Source of the DNA: a virus
Strand: one strand, 5' to 3'
DNA: 25,060 bases
Virus record (IMG/VR): IMGVR_UViG_3300023443_001656
Span: 1-25,060 of that record
Shown here: one piece after another, positions 1 through 8,695 of the stretch
How the letters are laid out: the number at the start of each line of letters is the position of its first letter
How positions within the stretch are numbered: position 1 is the stretch's first letter
Position numbers and translations under genes: made by a program
The notes under the pieces: model-generated
What the model saw: only the letters and a program-made list of their open reading frames with translations
Told to the model about the DNA's origin: nothing
Databases searched by the model: none

Positions 1-3000
1 CTATGTGTTAATAGCATCAAAAACATATGCCACAGTTCCCCAATTACCATTATCTTGTTTAACAAACTTTGTAAGTGTACTGGCAATTTCAATAAATCCT
101 TCTGCTCCTTTATGATCTCCAAATGCAGCATCTAATGCAGCAATAGTAGTAGATACTCCCGATATAACTAATGGAGAGGCAATCATTCCTTGAGATCCAG
201 TATTAAAACTGGCATTATCTTGTACTGCAATTTGTAATGTAGTAGCTGCACTGAGAGGCGAAATTTTGTGTGCGGCACTTCCTGTTTCATCTATTAAACC
301 AAATGCTAAATCAGATGTGATTCTAGCTGGGATAGAAAGATATGACCTAAGATTATTGTTACCTCCATTTATAACAAGTGCATCAGTAAGTGAATTGTTA
401 TTATCTGCTCTAACTTTAATTGATAATCTTCCTGAATCTGTACTCTCTTTTACTTGGGGTACGATTCCAGCATAAGATAATGGTGTGGCACCTCCACTTT
501 GAAATATGATGGGAGTAAAGTCTGCATCTACAGTATTACTTGATAGTTTTTGTAAAAATAATCCAGTTGTATCAAATAAATAAGAAAAGCTGGAGGTGGG
601 ACTAAATTTTATCTCATTTATCAAAGAGTCTGCAACAATCATTCTTTCAGTTAGAGCTCCGTTAATCAGATCAACTGCAAATCTTCCGTTTTCAGATGTA
701 TCAGATACATCAGCTGCCTCTATACTGACTGAACCATACTGAGTATCATTTCCTGCACTGTCCTCACCTCTAAACTGAATAACCCCAATAGTGACATCAT
801 CGATAGTCATGCTAGTGTCGTTTCTTCTTAATCTTAGAATAGCATCATCCCCATCTTGATCTGATTCTAACATCATGGAGCCACGAAAAGAGTGGAAAGT
901 GTTTGTATTGATTAGACCAGCTCCACCCGTAATGGAATAGCTGTTATCAGTACCCACAAAATTAGAAGTACCTTTACTTGTAACATCAAAAATTATTTTT
1001 CCATTCTCTAAAGTATTTGCAAATTCTGCAGTTAGAAATCCATATTGAGCATACTGAGTTCCTGAAACACCAGCATCGTTTCCGCTGAAAAATCTTTCAA
1101 ATTGAATTATTTTATTTGCAGATATTGTGACTTGACTGTCATCCCAAAACACATTCCATTGATCTAATGGGGTAGCAGTAAATCCTCTATAATCTATAAA
1201 ACCATTATTACTTGAATTTACTTCTAATGTGTATTGTAAATTTGCACCATTTGAAAGGAATAATTTAGGTTGAGATGTGGTTACTTGTTCTACTGATAAT
1301 ACTACATTACCATCTTCAATAGAACTTTGAGGACCAATATTACTTAGATTTCTAACTGCATCACCTGAGAATACTTTGACATCTATACCGTTCAATCTAA
1401 ACTCACCAGCAAGTCCAGGGTCAACACCAGAAGACGGTGCAATTAGAAATTGTGATGCAACAGTTAAAACGTCAGTATCAATGGTATTAATGACAAATTT
1501 ACCCGTATCTGTTCCAGTTCTTACAAGACTTGCTAATCTATCAGTGTCTGCATACCAAGCGTGTTCATCAGTAGTTAATGCTACTGAATATCTTAGCTCC
1601 TTATCTGTAAAGTCAAACCCAATTGAATTTTCATTTGATGGTGTATTGACATTTGAATTATCAAAATTTGCTTTCTTGATTAAGTTAATGTCATTTTGTG
1701 ACATGTTAATCACATGAGATCCAAGTATTGTTAATCCAGTTGTGTCATCAATTTCAAGAATGTCAGTAATATTTGATGTAAAAATTGCCTTATCACCAGC
1801 AAGAATAGAAAACCTCGCACCGACTCCTAATGGTCCACTTATGTTTAGTTTTGTAGCTCCTGCAGAATCCTCTACATCCAAAGATAGTAAATTATTAAGA
1901 GAAAATCCTACTGCATCAATATTTGATAACCAAGGTGTTTGATTTTGACCCCCCCCAGAGCTTGATCCTACTGATGTAGCGTGGGTAACTACTATCCCCC
2001 CATCTATTGTGTATAGCATCACAGATGTTCGGGTACCAGCTACTGTAGATACAACTGGAGGATTATTCACACTTTCAGGCCAGAGAGGAGTAGCAAAACC
2101 GCCAATCTCATCAATGTCAATTATTACTAGCACCCCTTCATATTTTCCTGATGGTGGCAAATTAGAGAAATCAAAAACTGTGTCAGCAGTCATTGTTAGT
2201 ATGTTGGGATTTTTACTCCAGTCAATAATTGATACTGTCGGAGCTGTTTGTTGAGTTACAATATTAGGTGTTAAAATAATAGGTTCAGTTAATCCACCAC
2301 CACCATTTGTTCCACCACCAAGAGAAAATATCTGACCCCACGTCCCCAAAGTTTGGAGGGTGCCAGCTCCTAGAACGTCAGTGGATGACAACCTCACATA
2401 GACATCTGCAGCAGTTGCATCAACAAATGCACTAGATACGGGAGCCTCTGATGTACTGGTAAGGGCTGTATCAAAAGTGATAGAAAGTGAAGCACTTCCT
2501 ATGTTTACTGGTGTGGTAAACGCCAAATCAGATGATGACTGCCATTGAGCTCGTAGGGAATCATTAGTACCTACAATTAACACAGATGAATTCAACTGAA
2601 AAATTCCCCCCGATAATTTGAATATGCCATCACCCTCCTCTGTAATTCCTGTACCTACTGGAGATTCTGAAGTAAATTCAAAATCAACTACCCCAGCTAA
2701 CTGGGATGATGGTAACAAAAGAGTTGCAACTGATACATCTCCTGTAACACCACCTGTTCCACCACTACTAATCCATACAACAACCCAAGCACTCAATAAC
2801 TGTGAATAATATAATTTTACAATCTCGCCAAATGATAGAATCAAATCATTACCATCAGGTGTAATAATATTACCACCGATACCTTCTAGATTTTTTAGTG
2901 TAATATTTACAAGATCATTTGGATTTTGTAGGTATAATTCTTGATTAAGGAATACCCTCTCTCCAGGTATGATTAATGATAAATCATCAGCAGCCCCACC

Positions 3001-3306
3001 CTCAGGATTTAAAATTAAAAAGGGAACAAAGTTTGATGTTGTAACTGATACGTTTATCGTATTATCAATTATTTCTAAAATTGTAAACTCGTTACCCATT
3101 GGTCCTAATCGTACATCCCCTGACTTTGAAAGATAGTTACCTGATGCACTTCCTTCTGCACTACTTTGCTCGCCAGATAATCCAAATACGGGAGATGTGG
3201 AATTGTACACTTTGGTATCATCAATGATTTGTTTTGTAATGTCTATTGTATTATCATTAATTCTTTGAGATGTGTTTCGTGGTTTGTCTACTCCTGTACT
3301 ACCCAT
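1..3306 (-). CDS. Large tail fibre / receptor-binding-type structural protein (1101 aa)
   Basis: Probable virion appendage protein that contacts the host surface. It is rich in Ser, Thr, Asn, Gly and beta-branched residues with few cysteines, as in beta-structured phage fibres. Two glycine-rich hinges are visible, near residues 327-340 and 446-455. The C-terminal ~70 residues contain an 'AALDAAFG' stretch and a 'DNGNWGTV' ending resembling terminal repeats of phage fibre and collar proteins. It starts with ATG at 3306, 13 bp after the hub gene's stop codon, and ends with TAG at positions 1-3, so it is complete. It is the last gene of the tail cluster in this window. The second hinge is encoded by a run of eight G. 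No enzymatic domain was recognised. The fibre role is inferred from composition and position; the exact target is unknown. Confidence 0.6.
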   Translation of the reverse strand: MGSTGVDKPRNTSQRINDNTIDITKQIIDDTKVYNSTSPVFGLSGEQSSAEGSASGNYLSKSGDVRLGPMGNEFTILEIIDNTINVSVTTSNFVPFLILNPEGGAADDLSLIIPGERVFLNQELYLQNPNDLVNITLKNLEGIGGNIITPDGNDLILSFGEIVKLYYSQLLSAWVVVWISSGGTGGVTGDVSVATLLLPSSQLAGVVDFEFTSESPVGTGITEEGDGIFKLSGGIFQLNSSVLIVGTNDSLRAQWQSSSDLAFTTPVNIGSASLSITFDTALTSTSEAPVSSAFVDATAADVYVRLSSTDVLGAGTLQTLGTWGQIFSLGGGTNGGGGLTEPIILTPNIVTQQTAPTVSIIDWSKNPNILTMTADTVFDFSNLPPSGKYEGVLVIIDIDEIGGFATPLWPESVNNPPVVSTVAGTRTSVMLYTIDGGIVVTHATSVGSSSGGGQNQTPWLSNIDAVGFSLNNLLSLDVEDSAGATKLNISGPLGVGARFSILAGDKAIFTSNITDILEIDDTTGLTILGSHVINMSQNDINLIKKANFDNSNVNTPSNENSIGFDFTDKELRYSVALTTDEHAWYADTDRLASLVRTGTDTGKFVINTIDTDVLTVASQFLIAPSSGVDPGLAGEFRLNGIDVKVFSGDAVRNLSNIGPQSSIEDGNVVLSVEQVTTSQPKLFLSNGANLQYTLEVNSSNNGFIDYRGFTATPLDQWNVFWDDSQVTISANKIIQFERFFSGNDAGVSGTQYAQYGFLTAEFANTLENGKIIFDVTSKGTSNFVGTDNSYSITGGAGLINTNTFHSFRGSMMLESDQDGDDAILRLRRNDTSMTIDDVTIGVIQFRGEDSAGNDTQYGSVSIEAADVSDTSENGRFAVDLINGALTERMIVADSLINEIKFSPTSSFSYLFDTTGLFLQKLSSNTVDADFTPIIFQSGGATPLSYAGIVPQVKESTDSGRLSIKVRADNNNSLTDALVINGGNNNLRSYLSIPARITSDLAFGLIDETGSAAHKISPLSAATTLQIAVQDNASFNTGSQGMIASPLVISGVSTTIAALDAAFGDHKGAEGFIEIASTLTKFVKQDNGNWGTVAYVFDAINT
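1949..1956 (-). repeat. G8 homopolymer inside the fibre gene
   Basis: Eight C on the plus strand encode part of a Ser-Gly-Gly-Gly hinge near residue 450 of the 1101-aa fibre. Other runs of six occur (for example in the same gene), but this is the longest G/C run noticed. Confidence 0.6.
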
Positions 3307-3319
3307 TATTCATCATCAC

Positions 3320-6232
3320 CTATGTTTCAGGCCATACCCTTGTTGCAATATGGAACTTGTTGCGAAATCCTGCCTCGCCTTCAGGAGTTTTGTTTAGTGT
3401 AATTACATTTTTCAATACAACCATCTTTAGTGTATTATCTAAAGAGTCTGTAGTATCATCTACTTGTTCTGTATCTGTGTAATATACAGGATCTCCATGC
3501 TTAATGTCACACCTCCCACTGACAGTTATTTTAAATTCCTGTCTCTGAAAATTTTCATATTTTTCTAACCCCAATACCAAATCTTTGGCTTGTGCATAAT
3601 TAATAATCTCCTTGAATCTTTTTAGACCTCCTTCTACATTTCTTGCAGGTTTATTGTTTGGCTCATCTACATTTGTGACAAATAACGGTTTTATTGCTCT
3701 AAATGCATCTATTCCCATTTCTAATAATTCAGCATCAAAGAATCTGTTTCTCAGTCCAGGATCTAATGCAAATGCACTTGCAGCTTTGTACCTACCCTGT
3801 TTATCAAATGCGTCTTTTGGGTATATTGCCATTTTAATTACTTCAAGTGGATTAAATGCATTGGAAGGATCAGGTTCCGTAGATTTAAAAAAGAATGCAT
3901 CTCCTGTAACTCCTTTGTATGATTTTCCAGGGAGATTAAATGATACAGGTACAATGTCCCCGTCTTTTGTTTGTGTAATGTCAATTAACATGGTTTGGTC
4001 ATTTCTATCGACCATTCTAAAAGTAATGGTATAATCTCCTTCTTGATTATTTTGAACTACATTAACATCCTCAAAAAAGTAAAATATCATTGCCCATGCA
4101 TTTAACGCCAGATAGTCTTCTGATGCTGGACCAAACCATTCTACATCTCCTTTTGTAGTCTTGTACATATTATTGAGATCAAGTGTGCCATTTGCCAAAA
4201 ATTCACCTGTACTAACTGATGTAAAGGGAATATTATTAGAGGATGCTGGTTGCAATACCCAATTATTAAATCCAACATACAAAGGATTTACAGGTGCTGG
4301 TGCTTGTTGTTCTGTAGGGTCTGAAGTTATGACAATTCCTGAATCCTCATTAGTATCAATGTCTGTAAGTTTTCTATGAAATATATCAATATGTCCCAAT
4401 GTATCATTCCACCTTACAGAATGAACACATGAAAATTGTTTGTCTTGTGAAAAACTTCCAACAGATCCAACTCCAGGTATTTCAAAGAGCCCATAATTTC
4501 CAGTAATAAATCCAGCATCTCTTGAACCAATAGTACATACTCCACTTTGGTCTACAAAAGATAACAACCCAGTACATGGATTTTTAATCCAAGATAATCC
4601 TTCATCGTAATCATAAATTTCCTGGTCTTGTGGCATATCCTTTCTATTTAGTACGATAAATCTTCCTACAATAGGATTGGTAGGATCAGCCCTGAATTCT
4701 GCAACATTTCCTGCAAATGGAATACCATTAATGTCATTTCCTCCAAATACTGATCCAAATGATTCAATTACTGCAGTACCCCCTGTTGCAGTATATGTTG
4801 GGGTTGCCACCAATACTCTAAACCCATCAGGTATTACTCCTCCTTGAAAGTAAATGGATGGAATGTCATCAAAACTGCTTCCGACAAATCTTACATAAGT
4901 TCTTGGATGAAGGGAATCAAAGATAATCTCATTTGGATCAATCATTGCAGTTCTATTATTGTGAGTAGCTGCATGTTTTGCTCCACCTAATCCATTTACC
5001 CAATTTTGTAATCCTTTATCGCCTTGCGTTAATGAAGAATATTCTGAACCAGGAAGGAAGTTAAGTCTAGTCCAAAGATCTGGATCTAGTCCTGGCTCAT
5101 TCCCACTATTTCCATTAAGCAGACTTTTGTATACAATATTGTTGTTAGTTACAGTTGCATTGATTAGATAGTTTGTAACATTGTTCCATTGTGGTGGAAT
5201 TTCAAAGGGTCTAACTATCCAAAATGATTCACTTGGTGGTTGTTGATTTGTGTTATCTGCAATGCATTCATACACCAGATTATCTATCTGTACTCTATCC
5301 CCAAAGATATAGTCTGCATCTGCATTCCAAAATTGCGTATTATCAAATACAAATTTAGCACTAACAAATTTGGCATAATTAGTTGGATATGTACCTGCAT
5401 TGTTATTACAAACTATTTTGATATTTGTTGATAGTTCGGGGGTTTCATTTGATGTGTTTACAAGAGTGTTTGTGGTGGTATCTGTTTGAACTCCGTGTTT
5501 TAGAGTAACGTTTGGTATGTTTGTAAATTGCCCTCCGTTATCATTGAATCCTTGTGCGTATGCCTGTAACACCACCTCATCAAGAAAGTCTCCACTAGAA
5601 TGATCATACTTTGAGGTAAATCGTATTGTTGGCGGCTGTTCAGCTCCACCTCCACTTACAGGTAAGGCCTCAATTCTTCCAATCTCTCTAAATATACTTT
5701 CAGGTTTTTCCACCTCAAACTTGTAGAAATTTGTGGTGTTTTTACTCAGATTATTTCCAGTCTTTGTTGTAATGTCAAATGTTGAAGGGGAAAAAACTGT
5801 TGGATCATTATTCCCAATATTTTCAGGAAGATTTAGTTGTCTAATCACTTCATCAAGTGCTTGTGATCCAGAAATACCATTTAATGTAAAAGATATGGTT
5901 CTCTTCCACAAGTTGGAGGATTGATGAGGACAGATTAATCTTAATTGTTGACCTTTAAGTGGTTGTCGTAGTCTTTCTATTTCTTTAACATGAAACACTT
6001 CTTTTAGTACATTGTCATTTTTATCAGTAATTTCCAAATAAATCCTGTCATATTTTTGAATTAAAGGAGCAGTTGTAAGAAATTTCCCCAGTTTTGCATT
6101 AAGAGTTAATATCATTGAGGGCTGAATGGTATCATCAAATTCAATTTCTACCCAAAAATCTTCTAAATCAACATCTGCACCATGATCCTTTAGAATTAAA
6201 AGTACATTGGTTAGTCCTTCTAAAAGTCCCAT
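3320..6232 (-). CDS. Tail hub / tail-tip protein with two carbohydrate-binding-like modules (970 aa)
   Basis: Likely the hub at the tail tip. The N-terminal ~130 residues resemble hub proteins in pattern: a beta-rich segment, then 'DRIYLEITD', 'VFHVKEIERL' and 'GQQLRLICPH'. The last ~110 residues ('RQEFKITVSGRCDIKHGD' onward) again look like the beta-barrel end of hub proteins. Between them, residues about 298-345 and 346-392 form two tandem modules with the pattern W-x4-Y-x2-G-x-V-x4-Y-x-(~12)-P-x-W. This resembles chitin/cellulose-binding modules of the CBM5/12 type found in tail proteins. The start ATG overlaps the previous stop as TAATG, suggesting translational coupling. The hub role is inferred from position and length; the binding modules rest on motif reading only. 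Confidence 0.6.
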   Translation of the reverse strand: MGLLEGLTNVLLILKDHGADVDLEDFWVEIEFDDTIQPSMILTLNAKLGKFLTTAPLIQKYDRIYLEITDKNDNVLKEVFHVKEIERLRQPLKGQQLRLICPHQSSNLWKRTISFTLNGISGSQALDEVIRQLNLPENIGNNDPTVFSPSTFDITTKTGNNLSKNTTNFYKFEVEKPESIFREIGRIEALPVSGGGAEQPPTIRFTSKYDHSSGDFLDEVVLQAYAQGFNDNGGQFTNIPNVTLKHGVQTDTTTNTLVNTSNETPELSTNIKIVCNNNAGTYPTNYAKFVSAKFVFDNTQFWNADADYIFGDRVQIDNLVYECIADNTNQQPPSESFWIVRPFEIPPQWNNVTNYLINATVTNNNIVYKSLLNGNSGNEPGLDPDLWTRLNFLPGSEYSSLTQGDKGLQNWVNGLGGAKHAATHNNRTAMIDPNEIIFDSLHPRTYVRFVGSSFDDIPSIYFQGGVIPDGFRVLVATPTYTATGGTAVIESFGSVFGGNDINGIPFAGNVAEFRADPTNPIVGRFIVLNRKDMPQDQEIYDYDEGLSWIKNPCTGLLSFVDQSGVCTIGSRDAGFITGNYGLFEIPGVGSVGSFSQDKQFSCVHSVRWNDTLGHIDIFHRKLTDIDTNEDSGIVITSDPTEQQAPAPVNPLYVGFNNWVLQPASSNNIPFTSVSTGEFLANGTLDLNNMYKTTKGDVEWFGPASEDYLALNAWAMIFYFFEDVNVVQNNQEGDYTITFRMVDRNDQTMLIDITQTKDGDIVPVSFNLPGKSYKGVTGDAFFFKSTEPDPSNAFNPLEVIKMAIYPKDAFDKQGRYKAASAFALDPGLRNRFFDAELLEMGIDAFRAIKPLFVTNVDEPNNKPARNVEGGLKRFKEIINYAQAKDLVLGLEKYENFQRQEFKITVSGRCDIKHGDPVYYTDTEQVDDTTDSLDNTLKMVVLKNVITLNKTPEGEAGFRNKFHIATRVWPET

Positions 6233-6759
6233 TAAATATCAGGTCCTGTACTTCTTCTAAACGTAAGAACAATATCTGTTCTGTTTTTGTTAGGATCATA
6301 ATCTTTTGTGTAACCTTTGAATAATAACCCCAATGCACTGGGTCCAATCGGAATTAATGTATTTGTGGAATCATTAGAATCCTTTATTGCAAATCTTCCT
6401 GCCTCCCATACACCCTTTATGATGTTGGGATTTGCTTTCCAAGTACCCAATAATAATAATATAGTATTTGTCAAACCACTATCATCATTTCCATCAGTTT
6501 TTGTAACAAAGCCAGTCAGAACATATGTTTTTTCTGTAACACCTAATGACTGAATGTTTCCATCTGGTTTTTCTGCAGCTTGATTAACACCCAATCCTTC
6601 AGGTTCTACAACCTTAAAACTGGTAAAATATCCTCCAACCTTTTTACTGTCTTTAAAGTCATCTGCATCAGGATCATTGAAAATTATTTTGTCAGCTGTA
6701 TCAATATTATCGTCAGAAGCTGTAAATCTTGCAATTAGTATTGGTTTTGCTATTGCCAT
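6232..6759 (-). CDS. Putative tail protein of unknown role (175 aa)
   Basis: Not assigned to a named family. It is acidic in the N-terminal third (about residues 14-40, many Asp) and otherwise beta-rich, ending with 'RTDIVLTFRRS'. No signal peptide, membrane helix or catalytic motif is seen. It sits between the short coiled-coil protein and the tail hub, where tailed viruses often encode a distal tail or hub-adaptor protein; that role is only a positional inference. Its TAA stop overlaps the hub ATG by one base, so the two are probably co-translated. The ATG start at 6759 lies 3 bp after the upstream gene's TGA. Confidence 0.55.
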   Translation of the reverse strand: MAIAKPILIARFTASDDNIDTADKIIFNDPDADDFKDSKKVGGYFTSFKVVEPEGLGVNQAAEKPDGNIQSLGVTEKTYVLTGFVTKTDGNDDSGLTNTILLLLGTWKANPNIIKGVWEAGRFAIKDSNDSTNTLIPIGPSALGLLFKGYTKDYDPNKNRTDIVLTFRRSTGPDI

Positions 6760-6762
6760 TAT

Positions 6763-7296
6763 TCAATCATATCCTGATGTGTTTTCTAATCTGTAAGTTG
6801 ATTCTATAAAAGATACATTTGCATCTGATTCATTAAGAGAGTTGTAAGCGTTTCTGGGATTAATACTTCCATCCCCGTTAGTAATAATTATTTGTTGAAG
6901 GTTTGCATCAACTCTTGCTTGTTCTTGGTTACTTAGTGATATGTTTATTCTATCATCAACATCTTCTGTAAATTTTATCTGTATATCATTTAGTTGTTTT
7001 AGCATTGATGTGATTATTGCAGTTAATCCAATAATTGCAGATAATGCGGGTAGTGATGTTTTTAGTGTAGAGAAGATAAAACCAGATAGATTCTGAGAAT
7101 TATTCTTTATAAAATCTTTAAATCGCTTGTCTTGCTGCTTGTCTTGTTTTTTTGTTTGTTTACTTTTTTGCGTCTTCTTTTTTTGCTTCTGTATCTGTTT
7201 TATTACATCAACATTTGCCTTGATTAGTTTCTGGGCTTGCTCCTGGTTTAGAGATGATAAATCATATACAATTTCCAAAGTCTTATTGACTGCCAT
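6763..7296 (-). CDS. Short tape-measure-like or tail-tip coiled-coil protein (177 aa)
   Basis: The sequence has three parts. Residues ~10-65 are very rich in Lys and Gln and predicted helical/coiled. Residues ~75-100 form a hydrophobic helix ('SAIIGLTAIITSML'). The rest is a polar Asn/Asp-rich tail. A basic coiled coil with a hydrophobic helix is typical of tape-measure proteins, and the gene lies where a tape measure is expected, after the tail-tube and gp10-like genes and before the hub. However, 177 residues is far below the usual several hundred to thousands. It may be a minimal tape measure, a tail chaperone or a membrane-interacting tail-tip protein. The start is ATG at 7296, next to the upstream stop. 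Confidence 0.55.
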   Translation of the reverse strand: MAVNKTLEIVYDLSSLNQEQAQKLIKANVDVIKQIQKQKKKTQKSKQTKKQDKQQDKRFKDFIKNNSQNLSGFIFSTLKTSLPALSAIIGLTAIITSMLKQLNDIQIKFTEDVDDRINISLSNQEQARVDANLQQIIITNGDGSINPRNAYNSLNESDANVSFIESTYRLENTSGYD

Positions 7297-7298
7297 TA

Positions 7299-7808
7299 TT
7301 ACCCACTCACCATCTGGTTCAGGCTAGCTGCTATCTGCTTCTCATAACTATTCCTAAATGCCTGCTGATTTTTGTTAATGTTTGTCTCAATTATTAGTAA
7401 TCGTTTTATTCCACTGGGATGTGTATGTTTTCTAAATACTCTCTTTCCAGTATTTTGATCAACATATGAAAGCCATCCATTAGGATTCTTTGGAAATACA
7501 TCGTGATCTTGTGTACCCTCTTCTCTAGCATTTGATACATCAAATCCCGAATCCGATACATATTCAGAAATAAAATGAATTTTTGCACCATTGGGAGTCT
7601 GTTCAATTGGTCCAACAAATGTCTTATCTATGATTTTTTTTGAGAAATCATTTGTTTCCATGTCAGTATGAATGCTAGTCAGTACAGCTTCATCTGCTGC
7701 TCGCTCCAGTGCCTTTTTTTGTAGTGTTGGTATATTTGCAGATAAAGCTTTTAGTTTTTGATTAAATGCCTTTAATTCAGATAGGGTGCGAATTACAATT
7801 TTGGCCAT
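7299..7808 (-). CDS. HK97 gp10-like neck / tail-completion protein (~169 aa)
   Basis: Probable neck or tail-completion protein. The middle and C-terminal part reads like the HK97 gp10 family: 'AREEGTQDHDVFPKN', then 'GKRVFRKHTHPSGIKR', then a helical end around 'FRNSYEKQI'. This follows the family pattern of a 'v(E)xGT ... PK ... G ... HPG' core and a terminal helix. I place the start at the ATG at 7808 (product begins MAKIVIRTLSELK). It follows the tail-tube stop by 5 bp and has GAGGG about 10 nt upstream. An in-frame ATG at 7823 would add five residues and overlap the upstream gene by 11 bp. The gene ends just before the 177-aa gene. Confidence 0.6.
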   Translation of the reverse strand: MAKIVIRTLSELKAFNQKLKALSANIPTLQKKALERAADEAVLTSIHTDMETNDFSKKIIDKTFVGPIEQTPNGAKIHFISEYVSDSGFDVSNAREEGTQDHDVFPKNPNGWLSYVDQNTGKRVFRKHTHPSGIKRLLIIETNINKNQQAFRNSYEKQIAASLNQMVSG

Positions 7809-7812
7809 TTCT

Positions 7813-8328
7813 TTAACCCTCATTGTTTGCAGTCGCTTGTCTTCTCACTTGGGTAATGGTAGTTATCTCACCTGAAATTACAACATCCTGCACACCTTGA
7901 TCTAACACCTGGTCTAGTGGCACATCCATTACCCTTCCTGTAAATATCAAGTTAAGGAAGCTGTTACTATCAGCATTTACTGCTTTCATTACTGGTGCAA
8001 AGATAATACTTGATGGTGTGCCGTTTGCAATATTTTCAATCCATTTTGATAATAACAAATCGTCACTAGGACTAGCTGCTGTATCATAAAGAGACACAAG
8101 ATTTTTGAGATTAAATGAAAATGTTCCTAAAATGTCATTTACTTTGGTGTATATGGGACCTGCAGTATCAATCCTATCTACATCCCACTCATCCATGGAT
8201 GGTGTAAAGTTCCATGCAGTAGCAAAGGCTAATTTCTTGGCATTACTATCATCTGCCCACTGGACAAAAGTACCATCTTCTTCATATGTGCCTGTACGGT
8301 CTTTAGTGTTAAGAATAGTTTGCGTCAC
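7813..8328 (-). CDS. Probable major tail (tube) protein (171 aa)
   Basis: Likely tail-tube subunit. The size and the alternating beta-strand pattern fit, especially the second half, which runs from 'NSFLNLIFTGRVMDVPLDQ' to an ending around 'VVISGEITTITQV'. It is first in its transcription unit, with a GTG start at 8328 and a CTTAATAAGA promoter element centred 46 bp upstream. Having its own promoter fits a protein needed in many copies. No Shine-Dalgarno site is obvious in its short leader. The tube assignment is inferred from size, fold pattern and position before the gp10-like and hub genes; a head-tail connector role is not excluded. Confidence 0.5.
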   Translation of the reverse strand: MTQTILNTKDRTGTYEEDGTFVQWADDSNAKKLAFATAWNFTPSMDEWDVDRIDTAGPIYTKVNDILGTFSFNLKNLVSLYDTAASPSDDLLLSKWIENIANGTPSSIIFAPVMKAVNADSNSFLNLIFTGRVMDVPLDQVLDQGVQDVVISGEITTITQVRRQATANNEG

Positions 8329-8368
8329 GAAATAGATTTTTGTGTAAAGTTTTTTACCTTTGTTAATT

Positions 8369-8379
8369 TCTTATTAAGA
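8369..8379 (-). promoter_or_regulatory. CTTAATAAGA promoter element upstream of the tail-tube gene
   Basis: An 11-bp near-palindrome, TCTTATTAAGA on the plus strand, centred 46 bp before the GTG of the tail-tube gene. It matches four other elements in the window at similar spacing. Being almost symmetric, and lying 54-64 bp before the plus-strand start at 8433, it could also serve the divergent 72-aa gene. Confidence 0.55.
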
Positions 8380-8407
8380 TTAAATAGTATTTTTTTTAAT
8401 TCATAAA

Positions 8408-8417
8408 AGGAGGTGAT
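8408..8417 (+). promoter_or_regulatory. Full-length Shine-Dalgarno site of the 72-aa gene
   Basis: AGGAGGTGAT is complementary to the canonical 3' end of 16S rRNA over ten bases, by far the strongest such site noticed in the window. Spacing to the ATG at 8433 is 15 nt, longer than usual. In-frame ATA (8424) or ATT (8427) lie 6 and 9 nt away and could be alternative starts. Confidence 0.65.
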
Positions 8418-8432
8418 AGAAAAATAATTAAC

Positions 8433-8651
8433 ATGCGTTATCATATGGAAGAAATTCAGTATAATATATCCAAGCTGACCGCTTCCGTAGAAAATGATAA
8501 TACAACAAAACCATTCATTAATTTTATTCTAAATGAATTAGGCATACTATACTCTATGTTTGACCAACAAGACTCCTATAACATGGATATTAGTAAAAGA
8601 CTAAAACTTTTAGAAAATCAGATGAATGAACTAGAAAAAAAGAACAAATAG
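8433..8651 (+). CDS. Small helical protein encoded against the tail operon (72 aa, unknown)
   Basis: Not recognised. The protein is short, charged and predicted helical. Residues ~50-72 ('RLKLLENQMNELEKKNK') look like a coiled coil suited to oligomerisation, and there is no cysteine. It is one of only two plus-strand genes in the window and sits between two minus-strand tail genes. A perfect Shine-Dalgarno site lies upstream and a stem-loop with a T-tract lies at its end, so it looks like an independent transcription unit of the 'moron' type. It might act as a regulator, an anti-host factor or a superinfection factor, but the sequence does not show which. The expression signals make a chance reading frame unlikely. 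Confidence 0.65.
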   Translation: MRYHMEEIQYNISKLTASVENDNTTKPFINFILNELGILYSMFDQQDSYNMDISKRLKLLENQMNELEKKNK

Positions 8652-8695
8652 AAATACACACACTTTCTATTATTCCAACTTACTTTAATTTTTTT
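8647..8695 (+). terminator. Stem-loop plus T-tract after the 72-aa gene
   Basis: AATAGAAA (8647-8654) and TTTCTATT (8664-8671) form a perfect 8-bp stem around a 9-nt loop that overlaps the stop codon. A T7 tract follows at 8689-8695. The T-tract also suits archaeal-type termination. The stem is AT-rich, so hairpin strength is modest. Confidence 0.4.

Noticed and set aside
7406-7618. 70-codon minus-strand frame within the gp10-like gene
   Set aside because: Out-of-frame reading of a well-supported gene, with no own signals.
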